Source: RYN-230 sp963851025 (lineage in GTDB: Bacteria; Actinomycetota; Actinomycetes; Streptosporangiales; Streptosporangiaceae). From it: a stretch of DNA of 64,000 nucleotides. The stretch is taken from positions 186,001 through 250,000 of the forward strand of contig CAWKOA010000022.1 of the NCBI GenBank assembly GCA_963851025.1, written 5' to 3'. Every line of letters starts with the position of its first letter. Within the stretch, counting starts at the first letter, position 1. The translations under genes were made by a program, and so were the position numbers. The notes under the pieces are model-generated. The model was not told where the DNA came from, did no database searches, and saw nothing but the letters and a program-made list of their open reading frames with translations. Positions 44,356-52,161 of the stretch are shown in pieces.

Positions 44356-45201
44356 TCAGGCTCCGTCGCCCTGCTCCGCGGCCACCGGCTCGGCCTCAGC
44401 GGGCTCCGCCGCCTTCTCCGCGCTGGCCTTGGCCGGCTTCTCGTCCTTGGCCGTGTCAGCCTTGGCGGACTCAGCCTTGGCGGACTCAGCCTTGGCGGAC
44501 TCAGCCTTGGCCGAGTCAGCGTCGGCGGAGTCAGCCTTGGCCGGCTCAGCCTTGCCAGTGTCGGCCTTCGCGGTGTCAGCCTTGCTGGTGTCGGCCTTAG
44601 CCGTGTCGGCCTTAGCCGTACTCAGCCTTAGCCGGTGTCGGCCTTCGCCGGTGTCGGCCTTCGCCGTGTCAGCCTTGGCCGTGTCAGCCTTGGCCGTCTC
44701 GGCCTTGCCGCCCTTAGCGGCCGTGGCCTGCTTGGCGCCCGCCCGGCCGCCCGACCGGCCCGCGCCGGCCTTCGCGCCGCTCGCGTCCGCGTCCGCCTGG
44801 TCGCCGTCGGCCTTGGCCCCGGGCTTGCGGCCCTTGCCCTTGCCGGCGTCACCGACGCCGACGGCCTCGGCCACCGCCGCCGCGTAGGCATCCTTCTTGT
44901 CGGCCTTCGGCGCTGCGGCCTTCAGGGTCCCGTCGGCACCCGGCAGGCCCTTGAACTTCTGCCAGTCGCCGGTGATCTCCAGGATCTTGCGGACCGGGTC
45001 GGTGGGCTGAGCGCCGACGGACAGCCAGTGCTGGGCCCGCTCGGAGTCGACCTCGATGAAGGAGGGCTCATGCTTCGGGTGGTACTTGCCGATCTCCTCG
45101 ATCGCGCGGCCGTCCCGCTTGGTGCGGGCGTCGGCCACGATGATCCGGTAGTACGGCGCATGGATCTTGCCCATGCGCTTCAGCTTGATCTTGACAGCCA
45201 C
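44356..45201 (-). CDS. rpsP: 30S ribosomal protein S16 with a ~190-residue Lys/Ala/Asp repeat tail
   Basis: The S16 core (VAVKIKLKRMGKIHAPYYRIIVADARTKRDGRAIEEIGKYHP ... HWLSVGAQPTDPVRKILEITGDW) is followed by a tail that makes the protein 281 residues long, against 80-160 in most bacteria. The tail first resembles usual actinobacterial extensions, then becomes strict pentad repeats (AKADT, AKAES) coded by 15-base units at about 44430-44700. Within it, at about 44620-44650, three single-base additions cancel out, so GEGRHRLRLS replaces repeat sequence. The start is the GTG at 45201 with GGAGAG upstream. It begins the rpsP-khpA-rimM-trmD operon. Confidence 0.94.
   Translation of the reverse strand: MAVKIKLKRMGKIHAPYYRIIVADARTKRDGRAIEEIGKYHPKHEPSFIEVDSERAQHWLSVGAQPTDPVRKILEITGDWQKFKGLPGADGTLKAAAPKADKKDAYAAAVAEAVGVGDAGKGKGRKPGAKADGDQADADASGAKAGAGRSGGRAGAKQATAAKGGKAETAKADTAKADTAKADTGEGRHRLRLSTAKADTAKADTSKADTAKADTGKAEPAKADSADADSAKAESAKAESAKAESAKADTAKDEKPAKASAEKAAEPAEAEPVAAEQGDGA
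44430..44700. repeat. 15-bp tandem array inside rpsP
   Basis: About seventeen degenerate 15-base units (for example GCCTTGGCGGACTCA and GCCGTGTCGGCCTTA) encode the AKADT/AKAES pentads of the S16 tail. Identity between neighbours is high, with clusters of identical units. Confidence 0.9.
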
Positions 45202-45490
45202 GGGTGTGGTCTCTCCCAGTAAAGCTCGGATTGCAGGAGCGCTCGCGCCGGGTGAGGACCACCGCGTCGGCCTGCTCGGTCCCGGGGCTGGCGAGCGTGA
45301 GAGGGCGTCGCCGGACCCCGGGGTGACCGTCACATTGTGCCAGACGCACGGGGGCAGGGCGTAATCGTGGCGGAAACCCCGGGGTGCGCAGGTGGCTTTT
45401 CCGCCCCGGTTCCCCGGGACTTCCCGGCGTGATCACGACGATCAGACCGTTAGAGCGGCTCTTAGGTAACGGGCGGGAGGGAGCCCGGGG
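45202..45490. other. Spacer between ffh and rpsP, no gene
   Basis: No coding frame is convincing. The rpsP promoter should lie near 45210-45330, and the ffh transcript ends here, but no clean hairpin with a T tract is seen. Several GC-rich imperfect palindromes (around 45375-45425) could serve. Confidence 0.35.
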
Positions 45491-47203
45491 TTACTTCTCG
45501 TCGTCCTTCTTGCGGTTGCGGCGCAGCAGGCCGAAGCCGGCGGGCAGGCTGGCCGGGCCGGACGTGCCGCCGGTCAGTGAGTCCGGCGGGGGCAGCTGGC
45601 CAGCTACCTTGCCCGCGGCCCGCAGCGCCGCCGGGTTGGAGGTCAGCGCCTCCAGGCTCGCGGCCAGTTCCTCCTGGGAGGCGGGCATCCCGCCGCCGGC
45701 CCCGCCGAGGCCGGGGGGCAGGGCCGGCCCCGCGCCGTTGCCGGCCCTCGGGGCGCCGGCCGCCTTGGGGGCGGCCGCCTTGGCCGGGTTGCCGCCGGGA
45801 CGGCCGCCCTTGGGCTTCTTCTTGTTGTTCTTCTTGCCCTTGGCGCTCTTCGTCGCGGCCCGCCGCATGCCCGGGATGGCCGGCATGCCGGGGATCCCGC
45901 CGCCGCCCATCATCTGCCGCATCATCTTCTGGCCTTCGAGGAACCGGACGACGAGGTTGTTCACCTCGCCCACGGTGACCCCGGAGCCGTTGGCGATCCG
46001 GGACCGGCGGCTTCCGTTGAGGATCTTCGGGTTGCGCCGTTCCGCGGGCGTCATCGAGTTGACGATGGCCGCCGCGCGGTCCAGGTCCTTGTCGCTGATC
46101 TGGCTGAGCATCTCGCGGTTCTGCGCCGCGCCGGGCAGCATGCCGAGCAGGTTCCCGATGGGGCCGAGCTTGCGCACCATGGCCAGCTGCTCGACGAAGT
46201 CCTCGAGCGTGAAGCCCTCGCCGGAGGCCAGCTTGTTCGCCATGGAGGCGGCCTGGTCCTCGTCGAAGGCCCGTTCCGCCTGCTCGATCAGCGTGAGCAT
46301 GTCGCCCATGTCGAGGATCCGCGACGCCATCCGGTCGGGATGGAAGACGTCGAAGTCCTCGAGCTTCTCGCCGGACGACGCGAACATCACCGGGCGGCCG
46401 GTCAGCTCGGCGATGGACAGCGCCGCGCCACCGCGGGCGTCGCCGTCCAGCTTGGTCAGCACGACGCCGTCGTAGCCGACGCCGTCCAGGAAGGCCTGGG
46501 CGGTGGCCACCGCATCCTGGCCGATCATGGCGTCCACCACGAACAGGATCTCGTCCGGGTCGGTCGCGTCCCTGATCGACGCGGCCTGGCGCATCATCTC
46601 CTCGTCGATGCCCAGCCGGCCGGCGGTGTCGATGACGACGACGTTGTGCTGGCGGCGGCGGGCCTCCTCGATCGAGTCGCGCGCCACCTGGACCGGATCG
46701 CCGACCCCGTTCCCAGGCTGCGGGGCGTACACGGCCGCCCCGGCCCGCTCGCCCACCACCTGGAGCTGCTGGACCGCGTTGGGACGCTGCAGGTCCGCGG
46801 CGACCAGCATCGGCGTGTTGCCCTGCTGCCGCAGCCAGAGGGCGAGCTTGCCCGCCAGCGTGGTCTTACCGGAACCCTGCAGGCCCGCCAGCATGATCAC
46901 GGTCGGCGGGACCTTGGCGAACCGCAGCCTGCGGGCCTCGCCGCCGAGGATCCCGATGAGCTCCTCGTGGACGATCTTGATGACCTGCTGGGCCGGGTTG
47001 AGCGCCGCGGAGACCTCCTCCGACGACGCGCGCTCCTTGATGCGGGCGATGAACTCCCGCACCACGGGGAGGGCCACGTCCGCCTCGAGCAGGGCGATGC
47101 GGATCTCGCGGGCCGTCGCATCAATGTCAGCCGGGGACAGCCGCCCCCGCCCGCGCAGGGAGGAGAAGACCTGGGTCAGCCGGTCGGAGAGAGTCTCGAA
47201 CAC
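45491..47203 (-). CDS. ffh: Signal recognition particle protein Ffh
   Basis: Ffh binds signal sequences on nascent membrane proteins and docks with FtsY. N domain (MFETLSDRLTQVFSSLRGRGRLSPADID), G1 GLQGSGKTTLAGKLA, DTAGRLGIDEEMM, TKLDGDARGGAALS and the Met-rich M domain (MMRQMMGGGGIPGMPAIPGM) are in order. At 570 residues it is slightly long because of a Gly/Pro/Ala-rich C-terminus. It is a partner of ftsY at 55054. Confidence 0.97.
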   Translation of the reverse strand: MFETLSDRLTQVFSSLRGRGRLSPADIDATAREIRIALLEADVALPVVREFIARIKERASSEEVSAALNPAQQVIKIVHEELIGILGGEARRLRFAKVPPTVIMLAGLQGSGKTTLAGKLALWLRQQGNTPMLVAADLQRPNAVQQLQVVGERAGAAVYAPQPGNGVGDPVQVARDSIEEARRRQHNVVVIDTAGRLGIDEEMMRQAASIRDATDPDEILFVVDAMIGQDAVATAQAFLDGVGYDGVVLTKLDGDARGGAALSIAELTGRPVMFASSGEKLEDFDVFHPDRMASRILDMGDMLTLIEQAERAFDEDQAASMANKLASGEGFTLEDFVEQLAMVRKLGPIGNLLGMLPGAAQNREMLSQISDKDLDRAAAIVNSMTPAERRNPKILNGSRRSRIANGSGVTVGEVNNLVVRFLEGQKMMRQMMGGGGIPGMPAIPGMRRAATKSAKGKKNNKKKPKGGRPGGNPAKAAAPKAAGAPRAGNGAGPALPPGLGGAGGGMPASQEELAASLEALTSNPAALRAAGKVAGQLPPPDSLTGGTSGPASLPAGFGLLRRNRKKDDEK

Positions 47204-47261
47204 GCATCCCAGGCTATCCGGTCACGACCACAGGGTCAGTGCTCCTGGCGGGCCCGGCTGG

Positions 47262-47311
47262 GTTAGCCAGTCCGTGCTAGCCAGCCCAGTGCTAGCCAGC
47301 CCGTGCTGCTA
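47262..47311. repeat. GTGCTAGCCAGCCC-type repeat at the 3' end of glnD
   Basis: Four degenerate units around GCTAGCCAGCCCAGT lie between ffh and glnD and run up to the glnD stop (AGC TAG). The stop codon itself is part of a CTAGCTAG stretch. Confidence 0.8.
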
Positions 47312-49570
47312 GCTAGTGAGGGCGGCCAGCACCTGGGCGGCGATCTTGCCCCGGATCCGGGAACCGCCGACCGGGCCGCCGGACGCATCGACCACGTAGA
47401 ACACGTCCACCGCCTCGGCGCCGAGCGTTTCCACCCGGGCCGCCTTCACGTCGAGGCCGCAGTCGCCGAGCGCGCGGCCGATCCGCCACAGCAGCCCCGG
47501 GGCGTCGTGCGCGCGTACTTCCACCACGGTCGCGGTCCGCGAGGCGTCGTCCAGCAGGGTGACCTTGGGCGGGGCCACCGGCACCGGCTGCGGCGATTCC
47601 CGGTAGGCGCGCATCCGGCGCTCCAGCCGCTCGGCTACGTCGAGCCGCCCTTCCAGGGCCCGGCGCAGGTCGCTGGTGACCAGGTCCGCATCGGGCGGGT
47701 CGCCGTATTCGGGGGCCACGGTGAAGGCGGCCACGGCCATGTTCCCGTGCGAGGTGGCGTTCGCGGAGCGCACCGCCAGCCGGTGCGAGGCGAGCACCCC
47801 AGCGGCCTGCCACAGCAGCCCGGGCCGGTCCGGGGCCACGATGGTGACCTCGGAGCCCTTCAGCCGGGCGGCGGGCGCTCCCTCGTCGGCGAGCGCGGCC
47901 TGGTCCGGGCGCAGCGGCAGCGGCTCGGCCGGCACCTCCCCGGCCAGCCGGGACTCGACCCGCCGGACCAGGTCGCCGACCAGGCCTTCCTTCCAGTCGT
48001 TCCAGGCGGCGGGGCCGGTCGCCTGCCCGTCCGCGATGGCCAGCGCGTGCAGCAGCTCGAGCAGCCCCCGGCCGCCGACCACGGAGGCCACCTGGGCCAC
48101 GGTGACCGGGTCGTCGAGATCACGGCGCGTCGCCGTCTGCGGCAGCAGCAGGTGATGCCGGACGGCCCCGGCGACCAGTTCCGCGTCGGACGGGCCGAGC
48201 CCGACCCGGCGGGCCACGTCCCGGGCCACGACCTCACCGGTGACCCGGTGGTCGCCGGGCCATCCCTTGCCGATGTCGTGCAGCAGGGCGGAGAGCAGCA
48301 GCAGGTCGGGCCGGGCCACGTCGCGGGTGAGGACCGCCGCCCGCGCGGCGGTTTCCACCAGGTGCCGGTCCACCGTGTAGGTGTGCAGGGGGTTGCGCTG
48401 GGGCCGGTTGCGCACCCGGTCCCAGTCCGGCAGCAGGCTGGCGACCAGGCCCTCCTGGTCGAGCGCCTCCCAGACCGGCACGGCGGCCGGGCCCGCGCCC
48501 AGCAGCGCGACCAGGGCATCACGGGCGTCCGGCGGCCATGGCACCGGCAGCGGCGGGCACTCGGCCAGCCGGGTCAGGGTGCGCGGCGCGAGGGCCAGCC
48601 CGGCCTGGGCGGCCGCGGCCGCGGCGCGCAGCGGGAGGGCCGGGTCGGCGGCCGGATCGGCGGCCCGGGCCAGCACTACCTCGCCGTCCTGCTCGACCAG
48701 CCCGTCCGCCAGCGGGCGGCGCTGGGCCTTGCTCCGCCGCCGGCCGCCGCGGCTGCGCTGGGCCTGGCGGAAGGCCTGGTCCACCGAGTAGGCGACGGCC
48801 CGGCCGGACCCGGCCAGGTGGCGCATGAGCGCGTCCGCGTCCAGCAGCCCGAGCACCCGGGCCACCTCGTCCTGTTCCTGCAGGACGAGCCGGTCGGTGG
48901 GGCGGCCGGTGATCTCGTGCAGCGCGTGGCGCGCGTCCATGATGGACTCGTACGCGGCCCGGACCCGGGGCCCGGGGCCGGGGGCGACCCAGGCGGCGGC
49001 GATGGCCTGGATCGCGTGCACATCCCGCAGCCCGCCCCGCGCTTCCTTGAGGTCGGGTTCCAGCAGGAAGGCCAGCTCGCCGCTGCGCTGGGTGCGCTCC
49101 ACGTGCAGCGCCTGCAGTTCGGCGAGCCGGGTGCCGGCCGAGGCGCGCCAGTCCTCCAGGGCGCCGAGGCGCAGCGCGTTGGTGAGATCAGGATCGCCGG
49201 CCACGTGCCGGGCGTACAGCAGGCCCAGGATCACCTTCAGGTCGGTCCGGGCCACCCGGCGGGCTTCCGCGGTGGTGCGCACCGCGTGGTCGAGGCGGGC
49301 GCCGGAGTCCCAGATCGGGTACCAGATCCGGTCGGCCATCGCGGCGATGCCGTCCCGCCCGTCGTGCAGCAGGAGCACATCGAGGTCGCTGCCGGGCAGT
49401 AGCTCACGCCGCCCGTAGCCGCCCACGGCGACCAGGGCGACGCCCGGCTCCGCGCCCAGCAGGGACGCCAGCCAGCGGTCGGTTTCCGCACTCCGCCGGG
49501 CGCGGTCGGCGGCAAACGATGTCAGGGGTGGCCCGTCAGACTGCGGACGGGCCGAGGGTGCGGACGTCAC
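47309..49570 (-). CDS. glnD: Bifunctional PII uridylyltransferase GlnD
   Basis: GlnD senses glutamine and modifies the PII protein. The 753-residue protein has the nucleotidyltransferase core (VGGYGRRELLPGSDLDVLLLHDG, residues about 47-69), the HD domain (LLSALLHDIGKGWPGDHRVTGEVVA, about 425-450) and two ACT domains at the C-terminus (VTIVAPDRPGLLWQAAGVLA; VVEVRAHDAPGLLWRIGRALG). In Streptomyces GlnD adenylylates GlnK rather than uridylylating it, so the nucleotide used here is open. It follows glnK by 62 bases. Confidence 0.96.
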   Translation of the reverse strand: MTSAPSARPQSDGPPLTSFAADRARRSAETDRWLASLLGAEPGVALVAVGGYGRRELLPGSDLDVLLLHDGRDGIAAMADRIWYPIWDSGARLDHAVRTTAEARRVARTDLKVILGLLYARHVAGDPDLTNALRLGALEDWRASAGTRLAELQALHVERTQRSGELAFLLEPDLKEARGGLRDVHAIQAIAAAWVAPGPGPRVRAAYESIMDARHALHEITGRPTDRLVLQEQDEVARVLGLLDADALMRHLAGSGRAVAYSVDQAFRQAQRSRGGRRRSKAQRRPLADGLVEQDGEVVLARAADPAADPALPLRAAAAAAQAGLALAPRTLTRLAECPPLPVPWPPDARDALVALLGAGPAAVPVWEALDQEGLVASLLPDWDRVRNRPQRNPLHTYTVDRHLVETAARAAVLTRDVARPDLLLLSALLHDIGKGWPGDHRVTGEVVARDVARRVGLGPSDAELVAGAVRHHLLLPQTATRRDLDDPVTVAQVASVVGGRGLLELLHALAIADGQATGPAAWNDWKEGLVGDLVRRVESRLAGEVPAEPLPLRPDQAALADEGAPAARLKGSEVTIVAPDRPGLLWQAAGVLASHRLAVRSANATSHGNMAVAAFTVAPEYGDPPDADLVTSDLRRALEGRLDVAERLERRMRAYRESPQPVPVAPPKVTLLDDASRTATVVEVRAHDAPGLLWRIGRALGDCGLDVKAARVETLGAEAVDVFYVVDASGGPVGGSRIRGKIAAQVLAALTS

Positions 49571-49632
49571 GACTGCCCAACCCCCCGACCCGTACTGCGC
49601 ACTCCGATCAGACCTCTATCGCTGCTAGGGGG

Positions 49633-49971
49633 CTAAAGCGCGCCTGAACCGCGCTCACCAGTCCGGACCCGGACAACCGTCTCAACCGGAACGGCCCAGA
49701 CCTTCCCGTCCCCAATGCGTCCAGTCTGAGCGGCCTTGACGATCACGCCGATCAGGTCGTCGGTGTCCTCGTCGTCAGCCAGTACTTCCAGCCTTACCTT
49801 GGGCACCAGGTCAACCTGGTACTCCGCGCCTCGGTAGACCTCGGTGTGACCGCGCTGGCGGCCGTAACCGCTAGCTTCACTCACGGTCATCCCATGGACA
49901 CCAAAGGCCTGCAACGCCGCCTTCACCTCGTCCAGCTTGAACGGTTTGATCACGGCAGTGATGAGCTTCAT
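49633..49971 (-). CDS. glnK: Nitrogen regulatory protein PII (GlnK/GlnB)
   Basis: The 112-residue PII protein (MKLITAVIKPFKLDEVKAALQAFGVHGMTVSEASGYGRQRGHTEVYRGAEYQVDLVPK) contains Tyr51 in the T-loop, the residue that GlnD modifies, and the C-loop GRIGDGKVWAVPVE. PII reports nitrogen and energy state to transporters and enzymes. The ATG at 49971 follows AAGGTGG. Usually amtB precedes glnK in actinobacteria; here its place is taken by a nitric oxide synthase gene. GlnR-type boxes lie upstream. Confidence 0.97.
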   Translation of the reverse strand: MKLITAVIKPFKLDEVKAALQAFGVHGMTVSEASGYGRQRGHTEVYRGAEYQVDLVPKVRLEVLADDEDTDDLIGVIVKAAQTGRIGDGKVWAVPVETVVRVRTGERGSGAL

Positions 49972-50022
49972 GCGACCACCTTCTCGGGGCACCCTGTCCT
50001 GTGCCGACCCTCTGCCTAAGGC

Positions 50023-50091
50023 GTTTCGCCCGCCATCACAGAGTGTTTCGGGGGAGTGAAAGACGTGTGTCACATGTTACGGGCAAGTTTC
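50023..50091 (-). promoter_or_regulatory. GlnR-type box cluster upstream of glnK
   Basis: Read on the - strand, GAAAC boxes stand at 50091-50087, 50049-50045 and 50027-50023. The first is followed by GTAAC after exactly six bases (GAAAC-N6-GTAAC), which is the a/b-site spacing of actinobacterial GlnR operators (GTnAC and GAAAC). The second and third are spaced 22 bases apart, two steps of the 11-base period. It overlaps the stop codon of the NOS gene and lies 52-120 bases before glnK. Confidence 0.5.
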
Positions 50092-51636
50092 GCCCCTGGA
50101 CTGCGGCGGGGCAGCCGGGAGTTTCCGGTGATGCCGGGCGTAAGCCGGGCGCAGTTCCGCATCTGAGTAGTAGCGGTGGAACACGTCGGTGGCCGAGCCG
50201 GAGATCGGCGGGACTATCCACGTCCAGTCGGCCGGGCAGGCCCGGCCGGCCCGCTCTTCCCGGGCCAGGTGGGTCAGGAAACGGCGTGACTCCGTGTGGT
50301 GGTCGGTGATCGTCACGCCGGCTGTCTCGAACGAGTGCAGCACCGCGAGATTGAGCTCCACCAGGGCCAGGTCGCGCCAGAGCGAGCGGTCCCGGGTGGT
50401 ATCCAGCCCCATCCGGGCCGCGATTTCGGGCAGCTGGTTGTACCGGCCGGAATCCGCCAGGTTGCGGGCGCCGATCTCGGTGCCCATGTACCAGCCGTTG
50501 AACGGGGCGGCCGGGTAGCAGATGCCCCCGATCTCCAGGCACATGTCGCTGATGACCGGCACCCCGTACCAGCGCAGGCCCAGTTCACCGAACCAGGGGA
50601 AGCGCGGGTGGATGAGATGGACCTCGGTGACCGCGTCCGCTGGCAGGGCGAAGACCTGGGGGTCCTGGTCAGCGGTGGAGATGACCAGCGGCAGCACGTC
50701 GAACCGGCCCTGGCCGTCGGTGGCCCAGCCGAGCGCGCGGGCCAGGTCGGTGAGTTCCGTGCTGCACGGCTCACCACGCACCGAGCCGTCCGGCAGCTGG
50801 TAACCGGCGTACCGGACCAGCTGCTCGTTCCAGATGCGCGGGCCGCTGCGGGCCGGCGTGTCCGGGGCGAACACCGTGATCGTAGGACGCACCCGGCCGT
50901 GGTTCGTGGCCGCCCGCATGTGGCCGGCGCATTCCGCCGCGATGCCCTCCGCGGTGCCGACGTCCCGGCGGTCCCGGACCTTGAGGCTCTTCCAGTAGAG
51001 CCGGCCGATGCAGCGGCTGCTGTTACGCCACGCCACCCGCGCGCCGAACTCCAGTTCGTCGAGCGTGTGCTGGTACGTGCCGGTCAGGCTGATCTCCCGG
51101 CGGATTTCCCGCAGCCGTGGCCCGGCCGGGCCCGCGCCCGGGACTTCGCGGCGGTGCAGCTGGATGAACTCGGCGGCGGCATCCATGTCCACGGGCCCGG
51201 AGGGGCGACCGGGCCGGGCGGGCCGGCCGGGCCCGGAGGGCCGGAACATGCGGCCTGGCCACCGTGACCGGGCAGGCCGGGCGGGCCCGGCGGGCCGGGC
51301 GGGCTCGGCGGGCCGGGGAGCGGGGCCGGCGGCCGGCGGGCTGTCCGCCGGTGGCCGGGTGGTCTGCGGAGCGTCCTGGACCGGGCTTCCTGCCACCGGG
51401 CAGGTGAGCACCGGGCTGGCTGCCACCGGGCCGTTCGCTGCCGCGCCGTCTGCCGCCGGGCCCTCTGCGATCGGGCTGTCCACCACGGGGCTATCCACCA
51501 CCGGGGTATCCATCACCGGGCCGGCCAGCATGAGGCTGTCCGCCCCGGGATGGTCCGCGGCCGGGCTGGCTGCCGCCCGGCTGTCCGTCTCCGGGTTAGG
51601 CCCCCCGGGGACGGCCACCACACAACTCTCGACCAT
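50077..51636 (-). CDS. nos: Bacterial nitric oxide synthase oxygenase with low-complexity N-terminus
   Basis: NOS oxidises L-arginine to citrulline and nitric oxide on a heme-thiolate with a pterin cofactor. The heme cysteine is Cys209 in WRNSSRCIGRLYWKSL, the arginine-binding Glu387 is in PFNGWYMGTEIGARNLAD, and VTITDHHTESRRFLTH and WTWIVPPISGSATDVF complete the core (residues about 152-505). There is no reductase domain, as in other bacterial NOS. The first 150 residues are Pro/Ala/Gly/Val-rich repeats unknown in the family, so the real start may be ATG 51186 (MDAAAEFIQLHRREV) or 51249. The flavohemoglobin gene lies directly upstream. Confidence 0.92.
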   Translation of the reverse strand: MVESCVVAVPGGPNPETDSRAAASPAADHPGADSLMLAGPVMDTPVVDSPVVDSPIAEGPAADGAAANGPVAASPVLTCPVAGSPVQDAPQTTRPPADSPPAAGPAPRPAEPARPAGPARPARSRWPGRMFRPSGPGRPARPGRPSGPVDMDAAAEFIQLHRREVPGAGPAGPRLREIRREISLTGTYQHTLDELEFGARVAWRNSSRCIGRLYWKSLKVRDRRDVGTAEGIAAECAGHMRAATNHGRVRPTITVFAPDTPARSGPRIWNEQLVRYAGYQLPDGSVRGEPCSTELTDLARALGWATDGQGRFDVLPLVISTADQDPQVFALPADAVTEVHLIHPRFPWFGELGLRWYGVPVISDMCLEIGGICYPAAPFNGWYMGTEIGARNLADSGRYNQLPEIAARMGLDTTRDRSLWRDLALVELNLAVLHSFETAGVTITDHHTESRRFLTHLAREERAGRACPADWTWIVPPISGSATDVFHRYYSDAELRPAYARHHRKLPAAPPQSRGETCP

Positions 51637-52161
51637 GGAACTGGCTCCCGCCGGACTGGCTTGGGCTGGACTGGCTTGGGCTGGACTGGCTCTGGGCTGG
51701 GCTGGTCAGCACAGGGACGGCCATCACTGGGACCGCCATCACCGGGCTGGAGACCGTGGAACCGGGCCGGCCCGGACTGGTCATCGCCGGACCAGCCATC
51801 ACCGGCCTGGACGCGGCGGATCCGGCCCGGCCCGGGCTGGTCATCGCGGGACCGGCCATCACCGGGCGGCGCACCGGACCGGGCGCCACTGGCGCGGATA
51901 GCAGGGGCCCGGAAACCAGCGGGCCGGACACGAGTGGGCCGGGCACCAGCGGGCCGGGCGGCAGCGGGCCGGGCACCAGGGGGCCGCGCGGAAGTGAATT
52001 ACCCGGCACGGGGCCCACCGCGGCCAGGACCGGGCCGGGATTGGCGCGCGCGGCCACAGCCGAGGCTGCCCAGCGCGTAAATAGGCCCCAGCACAAAAGG
52101 GTTCTCAGGGCTGACTTCATCGCCGCGCCATCCCATTAAACGAAGCGTGCGTTTATTGCAG
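51637..52161 (-). repeat. Low-complexity spacer between flavohemoglobin and NOS genes
   Basis: These 525 bases are built from degenerate repeats (GGGCCGG, ACCAGCGGGCCGGGC, GGCTTGGGCTGGACT). A frame at 51596-52120 on the - strand would encode MKSALRTLLCWGLFTRWAASAVA followed by PLVPGPLVSGP repeats, which I do not accept as a gene. It might be a leader frame-shifted from the NOS N-terminus. I see no other gene. Confidence 0.55.

Noticed and set aside
51596..52120. 174-residue - strand frame with signal-like start
   Set aside because: After the first 25 residues it is only PLVPGP-type repeat sequence, and its frame ends inside the NOS N-terminus. More likely non-coding repeat.
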